Assembly (NCBI GenBank): GCA_947644195.1
Contig: CANRZB010000005.1
Location: 47,540 to 111,539 of the forward strand
Length of the DNA: 64,000 nt
DNA from: an uncultured Clostridium sp.
GTDB lineage: Bacteria; Bacillota; Clostridia; Lachnospirales; Lachnospiraceae
Direction of reading: 5' to 3'
In this document: in pieces, positions 1-7,905 of the stretch
How the letters are laid out: each line of letters begins with the position of its first letter
Position numbering within the stretch: position 1 is the first letter of the stretch
The notes under the pieces: model-generated
Database searches by the model: none
Seen by the model: only the letters and a program-made list of their open reading frames with translations
Told to the model about the DNA's origin: nothing
Position numbers and translations under genes: made by a program

Positions 1-1
1 G

Positions 2-202
2 GCGAACTGTGGTAGGAAAGTCAGCCTATCCAGTGTACAGCCGGGAGATTTGATCTTCTACAAGAATGGTGGAAGCATCGGTCATGTCGCATTGTATATC
101 GGTGGTGGTCAGGTAGTCCATGCCAGCAACCCGACGGATGGTATTAAGATATCAAATATGAACTATCGTACACCAGTATGTGCCCGCAGAATTGTGGGAT
201 AA
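2..202 (+). CDS. NlpC/P60-family cell-wall hydrolase, C-terminal part
   Basis: Partial gene entering from the left edge; 66 codons are visible before TAA. The frame reads PGDLIFYKNGGSIGHVALYI, then QVVHASNP. The PGDL..F block, the GHVALYIG block with the second catalytic His, and the VVHAS block are typical of the C-terminal half of NlpC/P60 peptidoglycan endopeptidases; the catalytic Cys would lie outside the window. The last residues (CARRIVG) are a usual family ending. Such proteins are normally secreted and cut D-Glu-diamino acid bonds in peptidoglycan. The N-terminal domains cannot be judged. The family call is fairly secure; the exact protein is unknown. Confidence 0.82.
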   Translation, partial: ANCGRKVSLSSVQPGDLIFYKNGGSIGHVALYIGGGQVVHASNPTDGIKISNMNYRTPVCARRIVG

Positions 203-244
203 AAGGAGATTAAGAACACAGAATTCGCATTATCGGAAGTGAGA

Positions 245-512
245 GAGGAATCTCAAATAGAAAAAGACGTGGAAAAAGAGGAGTACATTCTGTAAACTTC
301 GTCAGAGAGAGTGGTTCATCGGCTGAAAGACCACTTGGAACCGTGCAGAGTGGAAGGTAGCTTTGGAGTTGTGGTTCTGAATATGTCAGTAGGAATCATC
401 GGGTCATTCCGTTATCAATGCATGAGTTAGTGAATGGAAATCCTGTTCGCTGAGATCAAAGGTGGTACCGCGTTAATTCGCCCTTTGCAGTAATTGCAAA
501 GGGCGTTTTTTG
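245..512 (+). ncRNA. T-box riboswitch leader of valS
   Basis: The leader carries T-box landmarks in order: a Stem I base with AAGAGGAGTA (about 277-286), the CAGAGAGAG element (303-311), the distal GGTTCATCGGCTGAAAGACC loop region, and the T-box GGTGGTACCGCG at 461-472. The T-box runs directly into a terminator stem. T-boxes sense uncharged tRNA and let transcription pass the terminator. A GTA triplet followed by a purine at 357-359, in the 3' part of Stem I, is a possible valine specifier, but I could not fold Stem I to prove it. It precedes valS, so valine sensing is expected. Confidence 0.9.
479..511 (+). terminator. T-box regulated intrinsic terminator
   Basis: An 11-bp perfect stem, CGCCCTTTGCA (479-489) with TGCAAAGGGCG (495-505), a 5-nt loop and a run of six T. 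It lies immediately after the T-box sequence, so it is the terminator whose formation competes with the tRNA-stabilised antiterminator. Confidence 0.93.
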
Positions 513-540
513 TCGAATAGGAAGGATATTGATGTACCAT

Positions 541-670
541 CCGTTCGCACACTAGAGTTTCGCATAGCGCAACTCTTTGTTCTATGAAAGGAAATGGTTC
601 GTAATGTAATATGTGACATAGAAATCCGAAGGATTTCTTGCAGCGTAAACCACTGGTTTACGCTTTGTCT
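541..670 (+). repeat. Cluster of three hairpins between T-box terminator and valS
   Basis: Three short stems follow each other in the roughly 220 nt between the terminator and valS: AGAGTT/AACTCT enclosing CGC/GCG (554-576); GAAATCC-GAA-GGATTTC (621-637); and GCGTAAACCA-c-TGGTTTACGC (643-663). None has a T run, so they do not look like terminators. The 7-bp stem with a GAA loop recurs between leuC and leuD (53535-53551). They may be copies of a genomic hairpin repeat or an mRNA processing/stability element. Confidence 0.5.
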
Positions 671-732
671 CTGAGTTACGATAGGTTTTCTGGGGTAGGA
701 TAGAATATAGAAAGAAAAAGGAGAAAACGAGT

Positions 733-3378
733 ATGGCGAAAGAATTAAACAAGACGTATGACCCGGCGGGGATTGAAAAGAGGACATATGACAAATGGAT
801 GGAAAAAAAATATTTTCACGCAGAAGTAAATCGTGATAAGAAGCCCTTTACCATTGTGATGCCGCCTCCCAATATTACGGGACAGCTGCATATGGGACAT
901 GCCCTCGATAATACTCTACAGGATATTCTCATCCGTTTTAAGCGGATGCAGGGATATGAGGCTTTATGGCTGCCGGGAACGGATCATGCTTCCATTGCGA
1001 CGGAGGTAAAAGTAGTTGAGAAATTGCGGGAAGAAGGAATTTCCAAGGAAGACATTGGCCGAGAAAAGTTTTTGGAACATGTTTGGGACTGGAAGAAACA
1101 GTATGGCGGACGTATCGTAGAACAGCTCAAGAAGATGGGCTCCTCCTGTGACTGGGACAGGGAACGTTTTACGATGGATGAGGGATGCAACAAGGCTGTC
1201 AAAGAAGTATTTGTCAAATTATACAATAAAGATCTGATCTACCGCGGTGAGCGGATCATTAACTGGTGTCCGACCTGTCTGACTTCCATTTCGGATGCGG
1301 AAGTAGAGTATGAGGATCAGGCAGGGCATTTCTGGCATCTGCGCTACAAAACTACAGATGGAACCGGTTACATTGATCTGGCAACTACTCGGCCGGAAAC
1401 ATTATTGGGAGATACCGCAGTGGCGGTTAATCCCAAGGATGACCGTTATAAAGATATGGTTGGGAAAACACTGGATCTACCTCTTGTACACCGTCAGATT
1501 CCGATTGTCGCTGATGACTATGTTGACATGGAATTTGGTACTGGTGTGGTTAAGATTACCCCGGCACATGACCCGAACGACTTTGAGGTAGGATTACGCC
1601 ATGATCTGCCGGTAATCAATGTTTTGACAGAGGATGCTAAAATCGTTGAGGATTATCCGAAATATGCCGGAATGGACCGTTATGAAGCGCGAAAGGCTAT
1701 TGTGAAAGATCTGGAGGCTGAGGGCGCATTATTAAAGACGGAAGATCATGAGCATAACGTAGGAACCTGTTATCGCTGTCATACCACGGTGGAGCCAAGG
1801 GTTTCCAAACAGTGGTTTGTAGCGATGGAGAAGCTGGCAAAACCAGCGATTGATGCAGTTCGGAATGGCGAAACCAAGTTTGTTCCTCCACATTTTGATA
1901 AAACTTATTATCATTGGCTGGAGGGAATCCGCGACTGGTGTATTTCCCGCCAGCTCTGGTGGGGACATCGGATTCCGGCGTTTTACTGTGATGATTGTGG
2001 GGAAATTGTAGTAACCAAGGAAAATACCTGTTCGTGTCCACATTGTGGTAGAGAGATGCGGCAGGATCCTGATACCCTGGATACCTGGTTCAGTTCTGCA
2101 TTGTGGCCGTTTTCTACCCTGGGATGGCCGGAGAAAACAGAGGAGATGGATTATTTCTACCCGACCAGTACCCTGGTTACCGGATATGATATCATTCTCT
2201 TTTGGGTAATTCGTATGATGTTTTCCGGTCTGGAGCATACGGGGGAGGTGCCATTTCATACCATACTGATCCACGGTTTAGTCAGGGATTCTCAGGGACG
2301 CAAGATGAGTAAATCGCTGGGCAACGGGATTGATCCTTTGGAAGTGATTGAAAAATATGGTGCAGATGCCCTACGTTTTACCCTCGTTACAAATAATGCA
2401 CCTGGCAATGACATGCGTTTCTACTGGGAGCGTGTGGAGGCAAGCCGGAATTTTGCCAATAAAGTGTGGAATGCTTCTCGATTTATCATGATGAATCTGG
2501 GGGATGCAACGATTACAGAACCAAACGCAGGTGAGTTAGAGACAGCAGATCGTTTTATCCTGTCTGCCATGAATACGGTAGCGCGGGAAATTACTGAGAA
2601 TATGGAGAAATACGAACTGGGCGTTGCGGTACAGAAGATTTATGATTTTATCTGGACGGAATTCTGCGATTGGTATATTGAGATTGTCAAACCTCGTCTT
2701 TATGCCAAGGAGGAAAATCCGGTTTCCGCTAATGCGGCGTTCTGGACATTAAAGAAAGTATTGATTGATTCGCTGAAGTTGCTTCATCCATATATGCCGT
2801 TTATCACGGAAGAAATATTCTGTACGCTGCAGTCGGAGGAGGAATCCATCATGATCTCCGCATGGCCGGAATATCAGGAGAAATGGCATGACCCGAATGC
2901 GGAAGCAGACCTAGAAATGGCGAAAAACCTGATCCGTGGCATCCGAAATATCCGTAGTGAAATGAATGTACAGCCGTCCCGCAAGGCAAAGGTTTATCTT
3001 GTGGCAGATGATGCAGAAATGGCAAAACGCCTGGAAGATCTGAGAGGCACGTATTTCCATTTGATTTCTGCATCCGATGTCTTAGTACAGACGGACAAAG
3101 CTGGCATAGAAGAAAATGCAGTTTCTGTTGTGATTGACAAGGCTGTGATTTATATGCCGATTTCTGACCTGGTGGATCTGGAAAAAGAAAAGGAACGTCT
3201 GACAAAGGAGAAAAAGCGGTTAGAAGGAGAGCTAAAACGGGTGCGTGGTATGCTTGGCAATGAAAAATTTATGAGTAAGGCCCCGGAACAAAAAATAGCG
3301 GAGGAACGAGAGAAATTAGCAAAATATGAGAGCATGATGAGCAAAGTGGAAGAAGAACTGGCAGCATATGAAAAATAA
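733..3378 (+). CDS. valS: Valyl-tRNA synthetase
   Basis: 881 residues, the usual length for bacterial ValRS. It charges tRNA-Val in the cytoplasm. The class I signature is complete: HMGH at residues 53-56 (HIGH motif, after PPPNITGQL) and KMSKS near 524-528. The CP1 editing domain lies between, with TTRPETLLGDTAVAVNP, and two Cys pairs (CPTC near 180 and CDDC...CPHC near 420-437) suit zinc-binding insertions. The last 60 residues form a charged heptad-rich coiled coil, as in ValRS tRNA-binding C-termini. Start chosen at ATG with AGGAGAA upstream. Expression is controlled by the T-box leader. No clear terminator follows. Confidence 0.98.
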   Translation: MAKELNKTYDPAGIEKRTYDKWMEKKYFHAEVNRDKKPFTIVMPPPNITGQLHMGHALDNTLQDILIRFKRMQGYEALWLPGTDHASIATEVKVVEKLREEGISKEDIGREKFLEHVWDWKKQYGGRIVEQLKKMGSSCDWDRERFTMDEGCNKAVKEVFVKLYNKDLIYRGERIINWCPTCLTSISDAEVEYEDQAGHFWHLRYKTTDGTGYIDLATTRPETLLGDTAVAVNPKDDRYKDMVGKTLDLPLVHRQIPIVADDYVDMEFGTGVVKITPAHDPNDFEVGLRHDLPVINVLTEDAKIVEDYPKYAGMDRYEARKAIVKDLEAEGALLKTEDHEHNVGTCYRCHTTVEPRVSKQWFVAMEKLAKPAIDAVRNGETKFVPPHFDKTYYHWLEGIRDWCISRQLWWGHRIPAFYCDDCGEIVVTKENTCSCPHCGREMRQDPDTLDTWFSSALWPFSTLGWPEKTEEMDYFYPTSTLVTGYDIILFWVIRMMFSGLEHTGEVPFHTILIHGLVRDSQGRKMSKSLGNGIDPLEVIEKYGADALRFTLVTNNAPGNDMRFYWERVEASRNFANKVWNASRFIMMNLGDATITEPNAGELETADRFILSAMNTVAREITENMEKYELGVAVQKIYDFIWTEFCDWYIEIVKPRLYAKEENPVSANAAFWTLKKVLIDSLKLLHPYMPFITEEIFCTLQSEEESIMISAWPEYQEKWHDPNAEADLEMAKNLIRGIRNIRSEMNVQPSRKAKVYLVADDAEMAKRLEDLRGTYFHLISASDVLVQTDKAGIEENAVSVVIDKAVIYMPISDLVDLEKEKERLTKEKKRLEGELKRVRGMLGNEKFMSKAPEQKIAEEREKLAKYESMMSKVEEELAAYEK

Positions 3379-3397
3379 TGCTTAAGGATGCAATACT

Positions 3398-3463
3398 ACT
3401 ATTCACAGTGCACTTTTTCAGACCTGAATTTCTGTGACTTATCAGAAATTCAGGGTGAATAGT
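3398..3463 (+). repeat. Nested inverted repeat downstream of valS
   Basis: A 12-bp perfect dyad CCTGAATTTCTG (3423-3434) / CAGAAATTCAGG (3443-3454) sits inside a second dyad ACTATTCAC (3398-3406) / GTGAATAGT (3455-3463). The extra 16 nt on the left arm contain AGTGCACT, itself palindromic. There is no T run. It looks like an intergenic repeat element or folded RNA rather than a simple terminator. Confidence 0.6.
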
Positions 3464-3505
3464 AACGATACAACGGGGAATCTTCATAAATAGTAACTCT
3501 CTGTC

Positions 3506-3534
3506 TTGCAATATGAGAAAAAGTCCTATATACT
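3506..3534 (+). promoter_or_regulatory. Sigma-A-type promoter for the FapA-like gene
   Basis: TTGCAA (3506-3511) and TATACT (3529-3534) are separated by 17 bp, about 60 bp before the start codon of the next gene. Confidence 0.65.
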
Positions 3535-3596
3535 ATATTCAACCATATTTCCACAGTTGTCTTAAGTTTCGATTTAGTTGGGAAGGGAGATAAATT

Positions 3597-5003
3597 ATGG
3601 AAAAAACAGCATCGAATGAAACCATGGAACCAATGGATGGAATTGCGATTACTTTTTCGGAAGATGGTTTGGAAGCGTATTTATGCCTGCAGGATGAGGA
3701 GGATAGTTATACCGTATCATTGGTAAAAGCTCGTCTTAAGGAGGCAGGGGTAACATCTGGCATTATAGAGGATGTAATCCATGATGTGATCGAACAGAAG
3801 AAGTTTGGAGAGACAATAAAAGTTGCGGAAGGTATCCGCCCTGTTCCCGGCGTGGATGGCTGGTATGAATTTAAGTTTGAAACGGAACGCGATGACAAGC
3901 CGAAAATTTTGGCAGACGGTTCGGTTGACTATTCCATGTATGGCGATATTCCATCCGTGGAGGAGGGGGCTGTGATTGCGATTTATCATCCTGCCCAGGA
4001 ATCCAAGGATGGAGTGGATGTATTTGGAAAATTAATTGTGGCATCCAAAGGGAAAAACATTGCCAAGCTAGCCGGTAGAGGATTCAAAGCATTGGAGGAT
4101 GGCTGTACCTATGTAGCCAAATATGGTGGCAAGATTACATATCAGGATGGCAGGGTATCCATTGAACAGGAATTATATATCAAGGATGATGTGTCGAATA
4201 CGACAGGTGATATTACCTACCGTAATGATATTCATGTCAGGGGAAATGTCCTGACTGGAGTTACCCTGATTTCCGAAAGAGGGTCTATTATTGTGGACGG
4301 CTATGTGGAATCCGCTACCTTAAAAGCGGATAAGGATGTCATACTCAAAAATGGAATGCAGGGAAATGAGCGGGGGCTCATCGAGGCAGGCGGTGATGTG
4401 AGTGGGAAATTTTTTGAACGGACGAAGATCATTGCAGGCGGAGATGTCAATGCCAATGCGATTATGAACAGTGTTGTATCGGCTGGAAACGATGTCACGG
4501 TATCGGGAAAGTTTGGTATCATTGTTGCGGGAGAGATTCGTGCGACCCATCAGATTCGTGCGACGATTATTGGAAATACCGCAGAGGTAGAGAACCGGAT
4601 TTTTGCTGGAGTAGAGGGTGAAATATTGCCGAAATTGACGCATTGTGAAACGCAGAAAAAAGTGGCGGAAGAAGAAATGGCAAAGATCGTCAGAGCGTTG
4701 GCAACCGTGGATGATTTGATTGCCAAGACGGAAGATAAAGATCTTTCCCAAAAACGGATCAAGCTGATGCGTGCAAAGATTGAGAAGGACAGCCAGATCA
4801 ATACCTTGGAGAAACAGCGTAAAGAGCTGTTAGAGATTTATACGAAAGCGAATGAAGCAAAGGTTACGATTGATAAAGTTGTATATCCGGGAACGGTAAT
4901 TTCCATCAATGGAATGAAAAAGATCCTCACAGAAGATGAGAACCATGTGGAATACGCCAGAAGAGGTTCAGGAATTATTGTATATCATATCGAGGAGGCC
5001 TGA
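3597..5003 (+). CDS. FapA-family (DUF342) protein
   Basis: 468 residues. The central part (about 170-340) is a run of short beta-strand repeats rich in Gly and Val, with motifs such as GDITYRNDIHVRGNVLTGVTLISERGSIIVDGYVESATLKADKDVILKNG broken into separate turns, which is the right-handed beta-helix of DUF342/FapA. Residues about 350-420 are a helical, probably coiled-coil segment, and the end is a small beta domain. The family was first linked to flagellar assembly (FlgA/FapA), but no flagellar gene is nearby, so that role is not supported here; a cytosolic or envelope scaffolding role is equally possible. Start is ATG after AGGGAGA. It has its own promoter. Confidence 0.82.
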   Translation: MEKTASNETMEPMDGIAITFSEDGLEAYLCLQDEEDSYTVSLVKARLKEAGVTSGIIEDVIHDVIEQKKFGETIKVAEGIRPVPGVDGWYEFKFETERDDKPKILADGSVDYSMYGDIPSVEEGAVIAIYHPAQESKDGVDVFGKLIVASKGKNIAKLAGRGFKALEDGCTYVAKYGGKITYQDGRVSIEQELYIKDDVSNTTGDITYRNDIHVRGNVLTGVTLISERGSIIVDGYVESATLKADKDVILKNGMQGNERGLIEAGGDVSGKFFERTKIIAGGDVNANAIMNSVVSAGNDVTVSGKFGIIVAGEIRATHQIRATIIGNTAEVENRIFAGVEGEILPKLTHCETQKKVAEEEMAKIVRALATVDDLIAKTEDKDLSQKRIKLMRAKIEKDSQINTLEKQRKELLEIYTKANEAKVTIDKVVYPGTVISINGMKKILTEDENHVEYARRGSGIIVYHIEEA

Positions 5004-5102
5004 GAAGACAGAATATTCGCAGAATTTGCCCGGTATCTGTACCTTCATGATGTCGAGTTTTGCGAATGATAGAGACCCAAAAATAACAGGAGGTAGTGTA
5101 AG

Positions 5103-5261
5103 ATGGATTTTGAAGCAGAATTAGCCAAGTTTCAGCCGAGTCTGGATGTAGAACAGGCGGAGGATGCGATTCATGGGAATAACACAACGGATGTAACCGA
5201 TTTGCTGCAGACGATATTGAGCAGTAAACTAGAAGAAATCGCAAGAGATTCGAAAGCGTAG
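5103..5261 (+). CDS. Small 52-residue protein of unknown function
   Basis: ORF of 53 codons opening with MDFEAELAKFQPSLDVEQAE and ending with EEIARDSKA. A textbook AGGAGG lies 8-10 bp before the ATG. The protein is acidic, has no membrane segment and looks helical. It starts 99 bp after the FapA-like gene with no terminator between, so the two may be cotranscribed. I do not recognise a family. Codon choice and the strong ribosome site argue that it is real. Confidence 0.68.
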   Translation: MDFEAELAKFQPSLDVEQAEDAIHGNNTTDVTDLLQTILSSKLEEIARDSKA

Positions 5262-5316
5262 GAGCTGTTCTACAAAATTACACAGGATATGTGTTAGACT
5301 ATTTCTGAACAGTTCC
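5261..5316 (+). repeat. Intergenic dyad after the 52-residue ORF
   Basis: GGAGCTGTTC (5261-5270) pairs with GAACAGTTCC (5307-5316), one pair being G-U; an inner ACACA..TGTGT pair lies at 5280-5294. No T run follows on the plus strand. It could end transcription weakly or be a repeat copy. Confidence 0.45.
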
Positions 5317-5359
5317 ATAGGTGGAAACGGGTAAGAGAGAAAAAAAAGGAAAGGATACA

Positions 5360-5443
5360 ATGCAAACACAATCCTTTTACCCTTGGTGTTTGTGCCTCAT
5401 GGCAATACAGGTTTTTGTTATAGAGGCTTGGTGCAAATCATGA
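5360..5443 (+). CDS. 27-codon leader ORF coupled to the TPR gene
   Basis: ATG at 5360 is preceded by AAAGGAAAGGATACA, a good ribosome site. The ORF encodes MQTQSFYPWCLCLMAIQVFV followed by IEAWCKS and stops with TGA. The stop overlaps the start of the zinc-ribbon/TPR gene as ATGA (5440-5443). The peptide is hydrophobic and rich in Cys and Trp. The downstream start has only a weak ribosome site, so the likely role is translational coupling; a functional peptide cannot be excluded. Confidence 0.5.
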   Translation: MQTQSFYPWCLCLMAIQVFVIEAWCKS

Positions 5444-6888
5444 ATTGTCCTAGATGTAATGCAGCCGTAGCATTTGCGAAGAATCGGTGCGATAATTGCG
5501 GGCAGGAACTCCGGGCGTACCGCAGAACAGTCAGTCTGTCGAACCAATATTATAATTATGCGCTCAGTCAGGCAGAAGTGCGGGATCTTTCGGGAGCGAT
5601 CCGTTCTCTCAAGGAGAGCCTGCAATTTAATAAATTAAATACGAATGCCAGAAATTTGCTGGGCCTCATCTATTATGAAGAGGGAGAGATTGTGGCTGCT
5701 TTGAGCGAATGGGTATTGAGCAAGCATTTTCAGCAAAAGGAAAATGATGCAGAGCAATATATTCGTGAGGTACAGTCCAATCCCAGTAAATTTGAGCAGT
5801 ATAATCAGACAATTAAGAAATATAATGCAGCATTGCAGTCCGCTAAGTATGGGGACGACGATATGGCAATTATCCAGTTAAAAAAAGTGGTTAGCCTCAA
5901 TCCTAAATTTATACGCGCCAGTCAGTTGTTAGCTCTTTTGTATATGAAAAATGGCACCAGGGAGGATCGTGCCCGGGCATATCGGCTCATGAAGCAAGTG
6001 GCCAAGATTGATGTAACGAATACCACGACACTGCGGTATCTGCGGGAATTATCTGATATGAAGAATAAGTCAGACCCGGCAGTCAAAGCGGTCAAGCTGG
6101 AGCAGGAAAATGCTAGAAAAGCATCAACACTGCCTAAGGTGGAGGAGGATGCATATAAGGTTATTACGCCATACAAGGAGGAGCGTCCTTCGATTATGCC
6201 AGTGGTCAATGTTATGATAGGTGTGATTATCGGTCTGGCGGTAATGTATTTCCTTGTGATTCCACATGTCCGGTCTAATGCAACGTCGGAGGCAAATAAA
6301 AAATTTCAGCAGTATAGTGAGAATCAGGCGTCCGCTGACGGAGATGTGTCAACGTTGACCAATCAAAAGGAAACGTTGCAGGCACGGGTCGATGAACTGA
6401 CCGAAGAACTGGAAAAATTACAGGGGGGAGACCGTAATGACCTGACATCTGTCCAGGAAAATTATGACGCCCTGCTGGATGCGTATCAAAGTTTTCAGGC
6501 GGGAGAAAAGGAGGCAGCGGCAGAGAAGCTCTCCAAGATCAAGAAAGATCAGCTCTCCAGCGAGGTAGCCCAGGAATTTTATAAAAAAGTAAAGGATGAA
6601 ACGTTTGGGGAGGCATCCAAAGCATTTTTTGAAGATGGCAGGGATGCCTATAACGGAGAGGGAGAATACGCTGGGCAGAAAGACTATGAGAAGGCAATGG
6701 AATTGTTAGAAAAGTCATTGCAATATGATAAAGCGAATACGGATGCTATTTATTTTCTGGGACGCTGTTATCAGCAGCAGTCAGAGGCAGAAAAGGCGAA
6801 AGAGTATTATAATCAGATAATAGAGGATTATCCAGATTCTCCGCGGGTTGGCGAGGCAAAGCGTCGTTTGCGTGAGCTGGGTGAATAA
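5440..6888 (+). CDS. Zinc-ribbon and TPR membrane protein
   Basis: 482 residues from the ATG that opens MNCPRCNAAV. Residues 3-23 hold CPRC and CDNC, a zinc ribbon. About 30-220 are TPR-like helical repeats. A single membrane segment (IMPVVNVMIGVIIGLAVMYF, about 247-272) follows, then a coiled coil (about 290-330) and C-terminal TPRs with the pattern LLEKSLQYDKANTDAIYFLGR split over two helices. The layout predicts a cytosolic zinc-ribbon/TPR part, one membrane pass and an extracytoplasmic TPR part. An upstream in-frame TTG at 5383 would extend it but lacks a ribosome site. The function is unknown; a scaffolding role is inferred. Confidence 0.8.
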   Translation: MNCPRCNAAVAFAKNRCDNCGQELRAYRRTVSLSNQYYNYALSQAEVRDLSGAIRSLKESLQFNKLNTNARNLLGLIYYEEGEIVAALSEWVLSKHFQQKENDAEQYIREVQSNPSKFEQYNQTIKKYNAALQSAKYGDDDMAIIQLKKVVSLNPKFIRASQLLALLYMKNGTREDRARAYRLMKQVAKIDVTNTTTLRYLRELSDMKNKSDPAVKAVKLEQENARKASTLPKVEEDAYKVITPYKEERPSIMPVVNVMIGVIIGLAVMYFLVIPHVRSNATSEANKKFQQYSENQASADGDVSTLTNQKETLQARVDELTEELEKLQGGDRNDLTSVQENYDALLDAYQSFQAGEKEAAAEKLSKIKKDQLSSEVAQEFYKKVKDETFGEASKAFFEDGRDAYNGEGEYAGQKDYEKAMELLEKSLQYDKANTDAIYFLGRCYQQQSEAEKAKEYYNQIIEDYPDSPRVGEAKRRLRELGE

Positions 6889-6917
6889 ATCGGATCACAT
6901 AACAGAGAAAATGTCAG

Positions 6918-6996
6918 ATACCCTGTTCCAAAGGATATTTGTCAGAGAATACGTATTATTTCTGGCAGATATTTTATGGAACAGGGTATTTTTATT
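6918..6996 (+). terminator. Large hairpin ending in a T run
   Basis: ATACCCTGTTCCA (6918-6930) pairs perfectly with TGGAACAGGGTAT (6977-6989), followed by TTTTTATT. The 46-nt interior can pair further (ATATTTGTCAGAGA against TTCTGGCAGATAT with G-U pairs), giving one long hairpin. It separates the TPR gene from the spoIIA operon. Confidence 0.8.
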
Positions 6997-7028
6997 GAGA
7001 AATTTAGATTGGAGGATGAGGAGATATT

Positions 7029-7385
7029 ATGAAGACGAAATGCAGGGAAGAACAGGTACATTGTGAATTATGGGAACAGTGTCTGGTAATCTATATCACA
7101 TCAGACCTGGATCACCATACCGTCACGAAGTTGCGGGAAAAGGCGGACCGGATGATCCAGGCGGGAAATGCGAGGCATCTGATCTTTGACTTTGAGGATG
7201 TAGATTTTATGGATAGTTCAGGAATTGGCCTCATTATGGGCCGGTACAAAAAGGTGCTGTTTCTGGGAGGCAAGGTAGCTGTGACCCATGTGGGAGAAAA
7301 TGTGGACAGGATCTTTCGGATATCGGGGTTATATCAGATTATAGAGCGATACGATACGCCGGAAGAAGCTGTGGACAAGCTATAG
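7029..7385 (+). CDS. spoIIAA: Anti-sigma F factor antagonist SpoIIAA
   Basis: 118 residues, a full-length STAS domain. The MDSSGIGLIMGRYK motif places the phosphorylated Ser in the pair at residues 63-64. In its unphosphorylated form SpoIIAA releases sigma F from SpoIIAB in the forespore; SpoIIAB phosphorylates it and SpoIIE removes the phosphate. Start is ATG after GAGGAGATATT. It leads the three-gene spoIIA operon, 67 bp before spoIIAB. Confidence 0.95.
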   Translation: MKTKCREEQVHCELWEQCLVIYITSDLDHHTVTKLREKADRMIQAGNARHLIFDFEDVDFMDSSGIGLIMGRYKKVLFLGGKVAVTHVGENVDRIFRISGLYQIIERYDTPEEAVDKL

Positions 7386-7452
7386 GCTGGAAGTCGGAAT
7401 ATGGGTATTTTCATATAAGGATCAGATTGGTGGAAAGGAATGGAGTATTGAC

Positions 7453-7863
7453 ATGAAGATAATATTTGAGAGTGATTCAAGAAATGAGGCGTTTGCCAGA
7501 ACCGTAATTGCAGCTTATGTAACCAGATTAAATCCTACTTTGGAGGAATTGGCAGACATCAAGACTGCGGTATCTGAAGCGGTAACCAACAGTATTATAC
7601 ACGGATATGGCGGCAGGGAAGGAGAGGTGGAGATGGAGTGCACCATTGTGGGGAACCAGGTGGAGGTTATTATTCAGGATCATGGGATTGGAATTGCGGA
7701 TATTGAACAGGCGATGGAACCTTTGTATACGACAAAGCCGGAATGGGAACGTTCCGGCATGGGGTTTGCGTTTATGGAAGCATTTATGGATGATCTGGAA
7801 GTATTTTCCGAACCAGGTCAGGGAACCCGGGTAGTGATGAGCAAACGGATTGCACAGTCCTGA
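7453..7863 (+). CDS. spoIIAB: Anti-sigma F factor SpoIIAB (Ser kinase)
   Basis: 136 residues with a GHKL ATPase fold: N box SEAVTNSIIHGYGG (about 41-54), G1 box DHGIGIAD near 76-83, and G2 box ERSGMGFAFMEAFMD near 98-112. It binds and inhibits sigma F and phosphorylates SpoIIAA. Start is ATG with GGAATGGAG about 10 bp upstream. It lies between spoIIAA and sigF in the conserved order. Confidence 0.95.
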   Translation: MKIIFESDSRNEAFARTVIAAYVTRLNPTLEELADIKTAVSEAVTNSIIHGYGGREGEVEMECTIVGNQVEVIIQDHGIGIADIEQAMEPLYTTKPEWERSGMGFAFMEAFMDDLEVFSEPGQGTRVVMSKRIAQS

Positions 7864-7905
7864 TGCGCTTCCGTTCAAAATGAAATATGCATGGAGACAG
7901 TAAAG

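Noticed and set aside
1732..2274. 180-codon minus-strand ORF inside valS
   Set aside because: Antisense of the conserved ValRS catalytic region; no ribosome site or recognisable domain.
6930..6950. Sigma H-like boxes AAAGGATAT and AGAGAAT before spoIIAA
   Set aside because: Each box fits the consensus, but they are only about 5 bp apart instead of 11-12, and they lie inside the large hairpin.
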